Positions 56,455 to 64,000 of a DNA stretch of 64,000 nt are shown one piece after another. Location of the stretch: positions 82,501-146,500 of the forward strand of contig NZ_CP012074.1 in assembly GCF_001262015.1 (NCBI RefSeq), written 5' to 3'. Below the pieces are notes generated by a model that saw only the letters and a list, made by a program, of their open reading frames with translations, did not search any database and was not told where the DNA came from. This DNA is from Prevotella fusca JCM 17724. Its GTDB lineage: Bacteria; Bacteroidota; Bacteroidia; Bacteroidales; Bacteroidaceae. Both the position numbers and the translations under genes were made by a program. The first letter of the stretch is position 1, and each line of letters begins with the position of its first letter.

Positions 56455-56698
56455 CTCCCAACTCCTCCGAAAGGAGGGGAGTGTTGGAATGAATAGCTTT
56501 CTTATTACCAGTGCCACTTGCTTTCGTAAGATGTTGGGTGACAACAGGAGATACTGTTTATAATTATCAAAGTCAGTTCCCGTCAGGCGTTCCCTCTTCT
56601 CGGACGGACTGATGTGGGTGCAGAAAAGTACTGCTCGATAGCCATGAAAGTCAGCTCCCGTCAGGCACTCCCCTCCTTTTGGAGGGGCTGGGGGAGGC
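56455..56698. repeat. CCCCTCC-type palindromes and direct repeats
   Basis: Palindromes CTCCTCCGAAAGGAGGGG (56463-56480) and CCCCTCCTTTTGGAGGGG (56669-56686), plus a 27 bp direct repeat AAAGTCAGTTCCCGTCAGGC / AAAGTCAGCTCCCGTCAGGC (starting at about 56568 and 56646). The second palindrome runs into the 3' end of the S41 protease gene. Confidence 0.7.
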
Positions 56699-57709
56699 TT
56701 TTATCATCTTCCTTGCAAACTCTATAATTGTATCCTTGCCTCGTGCAAAGTCCTCAGAAGTGAGGGATACCTTGTGGTCCGGGTCAATACCGAACTCTGT
56801 CATCTGCTTGTCACGGTCGTACATCGGGCAGGCAGAGAAGCGGATTCCCCATCCGTTGGGTAGCTCGGAAGAGAATGGCAGACCTGCTCCGCCACCCGTG
56901 CGGTCGCCCACAATGGTAACATTCGGACAACACTTCATATACTTAACAAACTCGTTGGCAGCAGAGAAGACGCTGCGGTTGGTCAGTACAACGACTGGTT
57001 TATGCCAACGTATACCCTTTCCCGGTTTCAGATATTCTGGTTTTAACGAAGAGAAATCGTTATGGCCTTTTCCCGTTTTATGCTGTATGTAGCCTACGAG
57101 CAGTTCCTTGTTGGTAAAGCGTGCAGCCAGTTCTTCTGCGTTGTTTACGTTCCCCCCTCCGTTGTTCCGCACGTCGATAATCAGTCCGTTGCAGGGCTGC
57201 AGATGAAGGAAGATGTCGTCGAGGTTGCCTGCACCGATAGCTTTCTGGAAACTCTCACAGCGCACATAGCCGATGTTGTCATCGAAAATAGTATAGTCCA
57301 GACCACTTGCAATGAGGTAATCGGTCTTGAGATACAGGCGTTGCAGTGAGTCGGAGTAGTTCTTGGGATAGTCTTCATGCCACGACCAGTAGCGACCTAT
57401 ATTGAAAGAAGTGTATAGATTGACGTGTCCGTCCTTCAGTTCTGAGAGCATGTTTGTCATCACTTCAAACTGTTGTTTGGCAGTCATGGAAGCATCAAAC
57501 TGCCGGGCATAACGGTTGTGTACCTCCTGCCAGTCGATTCCTTTATGTGAGAAGAAGCAGTAATGCTCATCCATGATGCGCCATAAAGCCTCGAAGTTGC
57601 CTTGTGGATTATCGGGGAGTTCGTCATTAGTGACGCAGCTTGTGGCGGTGCCGAGCAGTGTAAGTGCCGGGACAAGTACGTATAGTAAGGAATGAAGTAG
57701 CTTTCTCAT
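56651..57709 (-). CDS. S41-family peptidase lipoprotein
   Basis: 352 residues. Lipobox GTATSC (Cys25). The tricorn-like/CTP fold shows ELKDGHVNLY (about 90-99), DVRNNGGGN (179-187) and the nucleophile Ser249 in NRSVFSAANEF, with GDRTGGGAGLPF after it. It is predicted as an envelope endopeptidase. The ATG overlaps the stop of the upstream gene (ATGA), so the two form an operon. The last 16 residues (KASPSPSKRRGVPDGS) are encoded by a dispersed intergenic repeat. Confidence 0.9.
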   Translation of the reverse strand: MRKLLHSLLYVLVPALTLLGTATSCVTNDELPDNPQGNFEALWRIMDEHYCFFSHKGIDWQEVHNRYARQFDASMTAKQQFEVMTNMLSELKDGHVNLYTSFNIGRYWSWHEDYPKNYSDSLQRLYLKTDYLIASGLDYTIFDDNIGYVRCESFQKAIGAGNLDDIFLHLQPCNGLIIDVRNNGGGNVNNAEELAARFTNKELLVGYIQHKTGKGHNDFSSLKPEYLKPGKGIRWHKPVVVLTNRSVFSAANEFVKYMKCCPNVTIVGDRTGGGAGLPFSSELPNGWGIRFSACPMYDRDKQMTEFGIDPDHKVSLTSEDFARGKDTIIEFARKMIKASPSPSKRRGVPDGS

Positions 57710-58542
57710 GGGATGAACTTGTTGATTGAGAATTTGCGAACAATACCTAATACAATCAGGTTACTCCATACATGCTGGCGCAGGTTATTGACCTTTGCCT
57801 GCTGGTAATCGCCAAGATAGCCGATGCGGAGCGTGGTATGGCGGAGCGTGAAGTCGAGCGTCAGCAGCTGTCGGAGTGATGGAGCGGATGCTGGTGTTGT
57901 AACGACAAGGTTATGGTCGTAGTTCCCTCGGGTGAATATCTCGTAGTAACTCTGTCCGTAGTTTGGTGAGAACATCAGTCCGAGGAGTGGCAATTGCACT
58001 TCGTAACGCAGCTGGAAAGGATGGTTGTGAAGACGGAAACGGTAGGCAGCAACGGCATTCGGGGCGATGTTCAGTTGTCCGTAAGCCTGTGCAGGGTTGT
58101 TGGAATTGCGCATGTTATAGAGGAAACCGAACCGTGCATCAACTCCTCCGCCAGCCTTGAGGAGCAGTTCTCCCTGTCCGACATTCCATTTTCCAAGGGC
58201 ATATTGCCAGTTATACTGGAAGTTGTAAAAGCCACCGAGCTCATTGTTATTGTCCTTTCGGTTATGAACAGAGAGCAGTTGGGCATGATGGACCAGCTCA
58301 CGTGACAGCTTACTTCCGTTTTCACGTACGGAATGAGAGGTGTAACGAAGTTCCGTTCCACTGTATTCTTCGGGTGTAAGGTAGGTGTCGAGCGCATTCA
58401 CAGCACCGATGCCGAGCATCTGTGTATTGGTGATTACCTTGTTGTTGCGCAGGGTGTCCTGTGCAACAACAGGCGTCGGTGCCAAGAAAAGGGTAATCGC
58501 TGAGAGCGAAACATAGGTAAGTAAGGATTTCTTTAGGTTCAT
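57706..58542 (-). CDS. DUF3316-like outer-membrane protein
   Basis: 278 residues from the ATG at 58542, which gives the signal peptide NLKKSLLTYVSLSAITLF; a start at 58620 adds an unlikely 26 residues. The mature part is beta-rich (YNFQYNWQYALGKWNVGQGE; LRYEVQLPLLGLMFSPNYGQ) and matches the DUF3316 family of Bacteroidales. The function is unknown; it is probably envelope-located. It overlaps the S41 peptidase gene by 4 bp, so the two products may act together. Confidence 0.78.
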   Translation of the reverse strand: MNLKKSLLTYVSLSAITLFLAPTPVVAQDTLRNNKVITNTQMLGIGAVNALDTYLTPEEYSGTELRYTSHSVRENGSKLSRELVHHAQLLSVHNRKDNNNELGGFYNFQYNWQYALGKWNVGQGELLLKAGGGVDARFGFLYNMRNSNNPAQAYGQLNIAPNAVAAYRFRLHNHPFQLRYEVQLPLLGLMFSPNYGQSYYEIFTRGNYDHNLVVTTPASAPSLRQLLTLDFTLRHTTLRIGYLGDYQQAKVNNLRQHVWSNLIVLGIVRKFSINKFIP

Positions 58543-58698
58543 AGGCGTATTTGGGAAGTGACCATAAAAGCGCAAGTCAAATCGTTGTTTGTGCCAATCA
58601 GCAGGGGATGTGCGGTTCAAGTATCTGTAACCAGTTCCTTGAAATGGGAACGTAAAGGGTGTACGTCCCCATTTTCAATTAGCCGGTTGTTGGATTTC

Positions 58699-61425
58699 TT
58701 AATCGTTGTTGAAGAGGTTTAGCTGTCCTGTTATCTCATCAATGACCTGCTGCTGTGACTTTCCTGCATCCGGGTCGAGATTCTCTTCCTTTGCAGCAGC
58801 TGCAGACTTCTCCTGCTGTGATTCGTCATCACTGTTCTCTTCATCCGCTTTCTTCTCCTCTGGGAAGCGTGTCGGCTCCAGTTCTTCAATCTTGTCAACC
58901 GTCCATGTTGTCAGTCGTTTGCCCTTTGCCTTAAATCCCTTCACGCCGACAAACTGCTCAGCATCAATCTCCTCAGTGCCACGTGACGCATCTGGACCAC
59001 CGTATGTCAGCTGTATGCGAGGGAAGGTAACATCCGTCAGAAGTACCATCTGCGACTCTGGATTGTCTCCGATGAAGTTCTGATGACGCTTGCTTGCTTC
59101 CATCTGGAAACGTTTCAAGTAAGGATAACCTTGGTTGTCAGCATCGAAGATGACAGCTGTCCATGGCTTGTCAGCATCAAACTTCTCTATGCGCAGGATG
59201 TTGTCCTCATAATGATTGGATGCATCAAAGTTGGTGATATAGAACTCTCCGTTCTTAAGTATCACAAGGATGCTGTCCTGGTCAGAGAACTCTCCAAGGT
59301 AGCGACCGTGGTCTTCGTAGTTGATACGGTTGACATCCGGGTCGAACCACACCTTACGTCCACCCAATGTGGAATGTCCGTGGCTCTTCAATGAGATTCG
59401 GTGAATACTCTCCTTGGTCAGCAGATTACCCTTTGCAGCACGTCCCTTGATGAGGATGCTGGCAAAGTCACGTTCCATAAAGATATTCTGTTTCTTCTTG
59501 TCGGGGTTCGGGTCAAGTGTAATCTTTATCAACTCCGCCTCACCGTTTGGGTTAGCAGTGAAGTAATTGATTCTTGAGCCCGCCGTGCCGAGGGTTACGT
59601 CGTATTCTTTGTCACGTGTGATAGAAGTCACGTTGAAGCGTTTAATATAGTAAGGACCTGTCTTTCCGTCACGATAAACCACGTTATAAATCGTACGCTT
59701 GTCGTTCTTCTTGAACACCTGTACGTGCAGTACGCCCTTGCCCACAAACACCTTGTCGGCAATTCGGATGACCTTGTACTTTCCGTCACGGTAGAAGATA
59801 ATCACATCATCGAGGTCAGAACAGTTCTGAACGAACTCTGCCTTCTTGAGACCCGTACCGATGAATCCCTCCTGACGGTCGATATACAGCTTCTCGTTGG
59901 CATCAACCACCTTGGCAGCCACAATCGTGTCAAAGCTCTTGATCTCTGTACGGCGTGGATGGTCGCTTCCGTATTTCTCTTTAAGGTGTGTGAACCATTC
60001 GATGGTGACACGAACCATCTCGCTGAGGTCCTTGTCGATCTCGGCAATCTCAGCCTTTATCTTCTGGATAAGTTCATCAGCCTTGTCCTTGTTGAACTTC
60101 AGGATGCGCTGCATCTTGATTTCCAAAAGTCGGATGATGTCGTCACGTGTCACCTCACGGATAAAGGTCTTCTTGTAAGGTTCAAGTTTAGAGTCGACGA
60201 AAACAACAACCTCATCAATATCCTTAGCCGTCTCGAATTTGCGCTCCTTATAGATGCGGTCCTCGATGAAGATACGTTCAAGGGAGTTATAGAACAGCTG
60301 TTCCTCCAGTTCATGCTTGCGAATCTCCAGCTCTAACTTCAATAATGCCTTCGTATGTTCGGCAGAATTGCGCAATACATCTGACACTGTGAGGAACTCC
60401 GGCTTGTTATCTCGGATGACACAGCAGTTCGGTGAAATGTTTATTTCGCAGTCAGTGAAAGCGTAGAGGGCGTCAATAGTCTTGTCGCTTGACGTGCCCG
60501 GTGCAAGATGAAGTTGAATCTCCACCTCTGAAGCGGTCATGTCCTCCACCTTTCGAATCTTCAGCTTTCCTTTCTCTACCGCCTTGGTGATAGACTCCTG
60601 GAGTGTGTTGGCAGTCTTGGTGAAGGGAACCTCACGGATGACGAGGGTCTTGTTGTCGAGCTTCTCAACCTTTGCACGCACCTTCAGAACGCCTCCACGC
60701 TGACCGTCGTTATATTTTGATGCGTCAATGCTGCCGCCTGTCGGGAAGTCAGGGTATAGATGGAACTCCTCGTCACGCAGATAGCTGATAGCCGCATCGC
60801 AGATGTCGTTGAGGTTATGAGGAAGAATCTTGGATGACAAGCCTACGGCGATACCCTCAGCACCCTGTGCCAGAAGCAGTGGGAACTTTACGGGAAGCGT
60901 AATCGGCTCTTTGTTTCTGCCGTCGTAGGAAAGCTGCCATTCTGTGGTTTTGGGATTGAAAACCGTCTCCAAGGCAAACTTCGACAGGCGCGCCTCGATG
61001 TATCGTGGTGCGGCTGCACGGTCGCCGGTAAGGATGTTTCCCCAGTTACCCTGCGTGTCAATGAGCAGGTCTTTCTGTCCCAGCTGCACCAGTGCATCGC
61101 CGATAGAGGCGTCACCATGCGGATGGAACTGCATCGTATGACCCACGATGTTCGCAACCTTGTTGTATCGTCCGTCGTCCATTCGTTTCATGGAATGGAG
61201 GATGCGACGTTGCACGGGCTTCAGTCCGTCCTCAATATGCGGTACGGCACGTTCAAGGATTACGTAGCTGGCGTAATCCAGGAACCAGTTTTTGTACATA
61301 CCAGAGAGGTGATGCACGGCAGAGGCATCAAACCTGTCGGCAGGTTTGTAATCTGAATGGGAGTTCTGTTCCTGAGTTTCTTTCTCTGAAACAGACCCGT
61401 CCAAGTCTTTTATCTCGTCATCCAT
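58699..61425 (-). CDS. parC: DNA topoisomerase IV subunit A
   Basis: 908 residues. The breakage-reunion domain has HPHGDASIGDALVQLGQ (101-117) and the active-site Tyr142 in AAAPRYIEARL. A coiled-coil tower (about 440-480, ending near EIAEIDKDLSEMV) and a beta-pinwheel-like C-terminal domain follow, with a low-complexity acidic Ser/Glu/Gln tail (ADEENSDDESQQEKS). The lack of a GyrA-box pattern supports ParC over GyrA. It decatenates chromosomes with ParE, which is not in the window. Confidence 0.93.
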   Translation of the reverse strand: MDDEIKDLDGSVSEKETQEQNSHSDYKPADRFDASAVHHLSGMYKNWFLDYASYVILERAVPHIEDGLKPVQRRILHSMKRMDDGRYNKVANIVGHTMQFHPHGDASIGDALVQLGQKDLLIDTQGNWGNILTGDRAAAPRYIEARLSKFALETVFNPKTTEWQLSYDGRNKEPITLPVKFPLLLAQGAEGIAVGLSSKILPHNLNDICDAAISYLRDEEFHLYPDFPTGGSIDASKYNDGQRGGVLKVRAKVEKLDNKTLVIREVPFTKTANTLQESITKAVEKGKLKIRKVEDMTASEVEIQLHLAPGTSSDKTIDALYAFTDCEINISPNCCVIRDNKPEFLTVSDVLRNSAEHTKALLKLELEIRKHELEEQLFYNSLERIFIEDRIYKERKFETAKDIDEVVVFVDSKLEPYKKTFIREVTRDDIIRLLEIKMQRILKFNKDKADELIQKIKAEIAEIDKDLSEMVRVTIEWFTHLKEKYGSDHPRRTEIKSFDTIVAAKVVDANEKLYIDRQEGFIGTGLKKAEFVQNCSDLDDVIIFYRDGKYKVIRIADKVFVGKGVLHVQVFKKNDKRTIYNVVYRDGKTGPYYIKRFNVTSITRDKEYDVTLGTAGSRINYFTANPNGEAELIKITLDPNPDKKKQNIFMERDFASILIKGRAAKGNLLTKESIHRISLKSHGHSTLGGRKVWFDPDVNRINYEDHGRYLGEFSDQDSILVILKNGEFYITNFDASNHYEDNILRIEKFDADKPWTAVIFDADNQGYPYLKRFQMEASKRHQNFIGDNPESQMVLLTDVTFPRIQLTYGGPDASRGTEEIDAEQFVGVKGFKAKGKRLTTWTVDKIEELEPTRFPEEKKADEENSDDESQQEKSAAAAKEENLDPDAGKSQQQVIDEITGQLNLFNND

Positions 61426-61470
61426 ATAATTCTTGTTTTATCACTTAAAGAAGTGAACTTCATAAGACTG

Positions 61471-61502
61471 CAAATGTACGAAAAAAAATGTAAACAGGCA
61501 AA
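61471..61502 (-). promoter_or_regulatory. Promoter of parC
   Basis: Minus strand: TTTG (61499-61502), a 20 bp spacer, TACATTTG (61471-61478). Confidence 0.7.
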
Positions 61503-61632
61503 TTATAGTTTATTCAAGTGTAGGATTTGGTTATCTGCCTGCAGTCTGCTATTTTTTAACTTACCCCATAGCACTTTTAAAATCCAAGGTGGTCGTTAGA
61601 GATTGAACATCTTTTAATTTATTCCAATGTAT

Positions 61633-61715
61633 TTACTTCTCAGTGTCATTGGTGTTCAGCCTTAGCACGAGTGGTGCTTGCCAACAGCACTACTCGTGCT
61701 GGGCATCAACACATT
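61633..61715. repeat. Tandem GCAC-N-GTGC palindromes
   Basis: Units AGTGTCATTGGTGTT, AGCACGAGTGGTGCT and AGCACTACTCGTGCT at about 22 bp spacing, as at 18950-19036. The parC-glyS gap (61426-61918) shows no gene. Confidence 0.65.
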
Positions 61716-61880
61716 CGTAAAAAAGGGTGGAAAAGTTGATGATTGTCAGCATAATAATATTATAGTACGACGTTGTTTGCGAGAGAACATAACGTCAGGC
61801 AAATCAAAAGTCAGGCTTGTGAATAATCGTTTTAGGCGAAAGTTTCGCAGTAATCCTGTTTTTATTCGGCTAAAAAAGCG

Positions 61881-61888
61881 TAACTTTG
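61881..61888 (+). promoter_or_regulatory. Promoter -7 element for glyS
   Basis: TAACTTTG is an exact TAnnTTTG match 30 bp before the ATG. Confidence 0.6.
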
Positions 61889-61918
61889 CGACAAAAATCA
61901 AGGTATAAATAGATAATT

Positions 61919-63466
61919 ATGGCACAAGAGGATGTTTTCAAGAAGATTGTGAGTCACTGCAAAGAGTATGGTTTCGTCTTCCCAAGTAGTGATATTTATG
62001 ATGGTCTGGCAGCTGTTTATGACTACGGTCAGAACGGTGTTGAGCTGAAAAACAACATCAAACAGTACTGGTGGCAGTCAATGGTATTGCTGCATAACAA
62101 TATTGTCGGTATCGACGCATCTATCTTTATGCACCCGACGGTATGGAAAGCCAGCGGCCACGTTGATGCTTTCAATGACCCATTGATTGACAACCGTGAC
62201 TCAAAGAAGCGTTATCGTGCAGACAATCTCATAGAGGACCAGATTGGCAAATACGAGGAGAAGATTGAGAAGGAAGTAGCCAAGGCTGCCAAGAAGTTCG
62301 GTGACGCCTTCGATGAGACTAAGTTCCGTGAAACCAACCCACGTGTTCTTGAGAATCAGAAGAAGCGTGACGACCTCCATGCACGCTATACAGAGGCTAT
62401 GCAGGGACCTGACTTGGAGGCTTTGAAACAGATTATCCTTGACGAGGGAATCGTTGACCCAATCAGCGGTACAACCAACTGGACTGACGTTCGTCAGTTC
62501 AATCTTATGTTCTCTACCGAGATGGGTGCTTCAGCTGAGGCTGCAAGCAAGATTTATCTCCGCCCGGAGACAGCGCAGGGTATCTTCGTAAACTTCCTCA
62601 ATGTTCAGAAGACTGGTCGTATGAAGTTGCCATTTGGTATCTGTCAGATTGGTAAGGCTTTCCGCAATGAGATAGTAGCTCGCCAGTTCGTCTTCCGTAT
62701 GCGTGAGTTTGAACAGATGGAGATGCAGTTCTTCTGTCAGCCCGGAACCGAGATGAAGTGGTTTGAATACTGGAAGAAGCATCGTCTGGCTTGGCACGAG
62801 GGGCTTGGAATGGGCGACGAGAACTATCGTTACCACGACCACGAGAAGCTGGCTCACTATGCCAATGCAGCAACCGACATCGAGTTCCACATGCCGTTCG
62901 GTTTCAAGGAGGTAGAGGGCATTCACTCTCGTACCGACTTCGACCTCTCTCAGCATGAGAAGTTCTCTGGCCGTCAGGTGAAGTACTTTGATCCTGAGCG
63001 CAACGAGAACTATACTCCATACGTTGTGGAGACATCTATCGGTGTTGACCGTATGTTCCTCTCTGTTATGTGCCACAGCTATACGGAGGAGGCATTGGAG
63101 AATGGTTCAAGCCGTGTCGTTCTGAAGTTGCCGGAGCCGTTGGCACCAGTCAAGTGTGCGGTTCTTCCTTTGGTTAACAAGGATGGTCTGCCAGAGAAGG
63201 CACAGGAGATTGTGAACAATCTGAAGTTCCATTTCAACACACACATGGAGGCTAAGGACTCTATCGGTAAGCGTTACCGTCGTCAGGATGCCATCGGCAC
63301 TCCTTTCTGTGTGACCGTTGATGGCGATACGTTGAAGGACAACACCGTTACTCTGCGTTATCGTGACTCAATGAAGCAGGAGCGTGTGCCGGTAGAAAAG
63401 CTGCGCGAGATTATTGAGGACCGTGTGTCTATCACCGCCCTGTTGAAGAAGATTGACATTGACTAA
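61919..63466 (+). CDS. glyS: Glycyl-tRNA synthetase (alpha2 type)
   Basis: 515 residues, class II, of the single-chain eukaryote/archaea-like GlyRS type rather than the alpha2beta2 form. FVFPSSDIYDGLAAVYDYG is the N-terminal signature. RPETAQGIFVNF and FGICQIGKAFRNEI form motif 2, and VVETSIGVDRMFLSVM is motif 3; the anticodon-binding domain is at about 415-515. It charges tRNA-Gly. An FKBP lipoprotein gene follows after 112 bp. Confidence 0.97.
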   Translation: MAQEDVFKKIVSHCKEYGFVFPSSDIYDGLAAVYDYGQNGVELKNNIKQYWWQSMVLLHNNIVGIDASIFMHPTVWKASGHVDAFNDPLIDNRDSKKRYRADNLIEDQIGKYEEKIEKEVAKAAKKFGDAFDETKFRETNPRVLENQKKRDDLHARYTEAMQGPDLEALKQIILDEGIVDPISGTTNWTDVRQFNLMFSTEMGASAEAASKIYLRPETAQGIFVNFLNVQKTGRMKLPFGICQIGKAFRNEIVARQFVFRMREFEQMEMQFFCQPGTEMKWFEYWKKHRLAWHEGLGMGDENYRYHDHEKLAHYANAATDIEFHMPFGFKEVEGIHSRTDFDLSQHEKFSGRQVKYFDPERNENYTPYVVETSIGVDRMFLSVMCHSYTEEALENGSSRVVLKLPEPLAPVKCAVLPLVNKDGLPEKAQEIVNNLKFHFNTHMEAKDSIGKRYRRQDAIGTPFCVTVDGDTLKDNTVTLRYRDSMKQERVPVEKLREIIEDRVSITALLKKIDID

Positions 63467-63578
63467 TTAAAGGAAGGGTAGCAGAACTGGTGTTTATGGT
63501 TACCTATAGCCCTCTTTCTTAGCATAGGAAGTGTAGGGCTCCTGGTGCTGCAATCCCCTCCAACCAATTAAAAAGACT

Positions 63579-64000
63579 ATGACAAAGAAAATAAAAACCC
63601 TCATCCGCCGTGCGGCAGGTATCTTCTGTCTGGGCGGAATCATGCTCTCTGCGGGTCTCTTCACCTCGTGTTCTGAGAGTGACAGTACTGTAGAAGAATA
63701 TTCTGATTGGCAGTCAAAGAATGAAAGCTATTGGAATAAGCTCTATACCACTACGCAGCAGAAGATCAAGAGTGGTGATAAATCCTGGAAGATAATCCTT
63801 AACTATACTTTCCAAAATCAGAAGCCAGCCTCTGGAACATCACTGACATATAGTCCTGAGAATTATATCATCGCACATGTCGAGCAGAGCGGAACAGGTA
63901 CGACGAACCCATTGTATTCCGACTCGGTATCCGTTCATTATATGGGCCGCATGATTCCATCTGCGACTTACACGTCGGGGCTTATCTTTGATAAGTCATG
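63579..64000 (+). CDS. FKBP-type peptidyl-prolyl isomerase lipoprotein, cut by window end
   Basis: Starts at the ATG at 63579 (TKKIKTLIRRAAGIFC...) with a lipoprotein signal ending LFTSC at about residue 31; the frame runs off the window. The visible 140 residues reach the start of an FKBP domain (SVSVHYMGRMIPSATYTSG; VxVHYxG is the FKBP entry motif, followed by LIFDKS). It is predicted to be a periplasmic, membrane-anchored folding catalyst. Its position after glyS may be co-transcriptional. Confidence 0.85.
   Translation, partial: MTKKIKTLIRRAAGIFCLGGIMLSAGLFTSCSESDSTVEEYSDWQSKNESYWNKLYTTTQQKIKSGDKSWKIILNYTFQNQKPASGTSLTYSPENYIIAHVEQSGTGTTNPLYSDSVSVHYMGRMIPSATYTSGLIFDKS

Overview
The window looks like a chromosomal segment of a Bacteroidota bacterium, most likely an oral Prevotella-type Bacteroidales. 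Evidence: Bacteroidota promoters (TAnnTTTG at -7, often with TTTG/TTG about 20 bp upstream) precede many genes; there is a type IX secretion C-terminal domain, a Bacteroidales-type OstA/LptA protein, a histone-like HU-family protein, an RG/YQ-rich pseudouridine synthase, and many short palindromic intergenic repeats. The species cannot be fixed from the sequence alone.

Layout. 1-4.7 kb: DUF177-rpmF-fabH, then era, der and a small lipoprotein. 4.9-9 kb: a lipoprotein of unknown function and the mlaF/mlaE phospholipid transport genes, separated by an inverted-repeat-bounded cassette carrying a four-helix-bundle (rRNA intervening sequence type) gene. 9.3-18 kb: a T9SS-tagged surface protein, lptB, then tig-clpP-clpX-recQ. 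18-20 kb: a HigBA-like toxin-antitoxin pair and a Dps ferritin. 20-30.5 kb: guaB, two parvulin isomerases, OstA, a small membrane protein, mutL and an OmpA-family porin. 30.7-32.5 kb: a fused lipoate ligase-lipoyl synthase. 33.8-40.3 kb: asd, a CPA2 antiporter, lolD, a second inverted-repeat cassette carrying a PD-(D/E)XK (GxxExxY) gene, a CvfB-like RNA-binding protein and tcdA. 40.6-48.8 kb is accessory: an unknown protein, a DUF695-RraB fusion, a candidate effector/immunity pair, an IS5-type insertion, a class III nucleotidyl cyclase resembling Pycsar cyclases, a small outer-membrane protein, a YiiX-like lipoprotein, and much repeat DNA. 48.9-64 kb returns to core genes: asnS, rluB-like, purB, two tRNA-Val, an HU-family gene, tRNA-Leu, an S41 protease operon, parC, glyS and the start of an FKBP lipoprotein.

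How the genes fit together: envelope biogenesis dominates (mlaEF, lptB, ostA, two SurA-like chaperones, lolD, ompA), next to protein quality control (tig, clpPX, FKBP) and translation/nucleotide metabolism (era, der, rpmF, asnS, glyS, guaB, purB).

The most unusual signals are (i) two single-gene cassettes, each bounded by perfect 24-25 bp inverted repeats and each set neatly between two co-directional genes; (ii) an AT-rich three-gene cluster (YkuD-like protein, secreted protein, class III cyclase) split by an insertion sequence; (iii) a ~470 bp non-coding repeat present twice, whose terminal stem shows compensatory changes; (iv) the LplA-LipA fusion; and (v) a MutL whose endonuclease motifs are degenerate.
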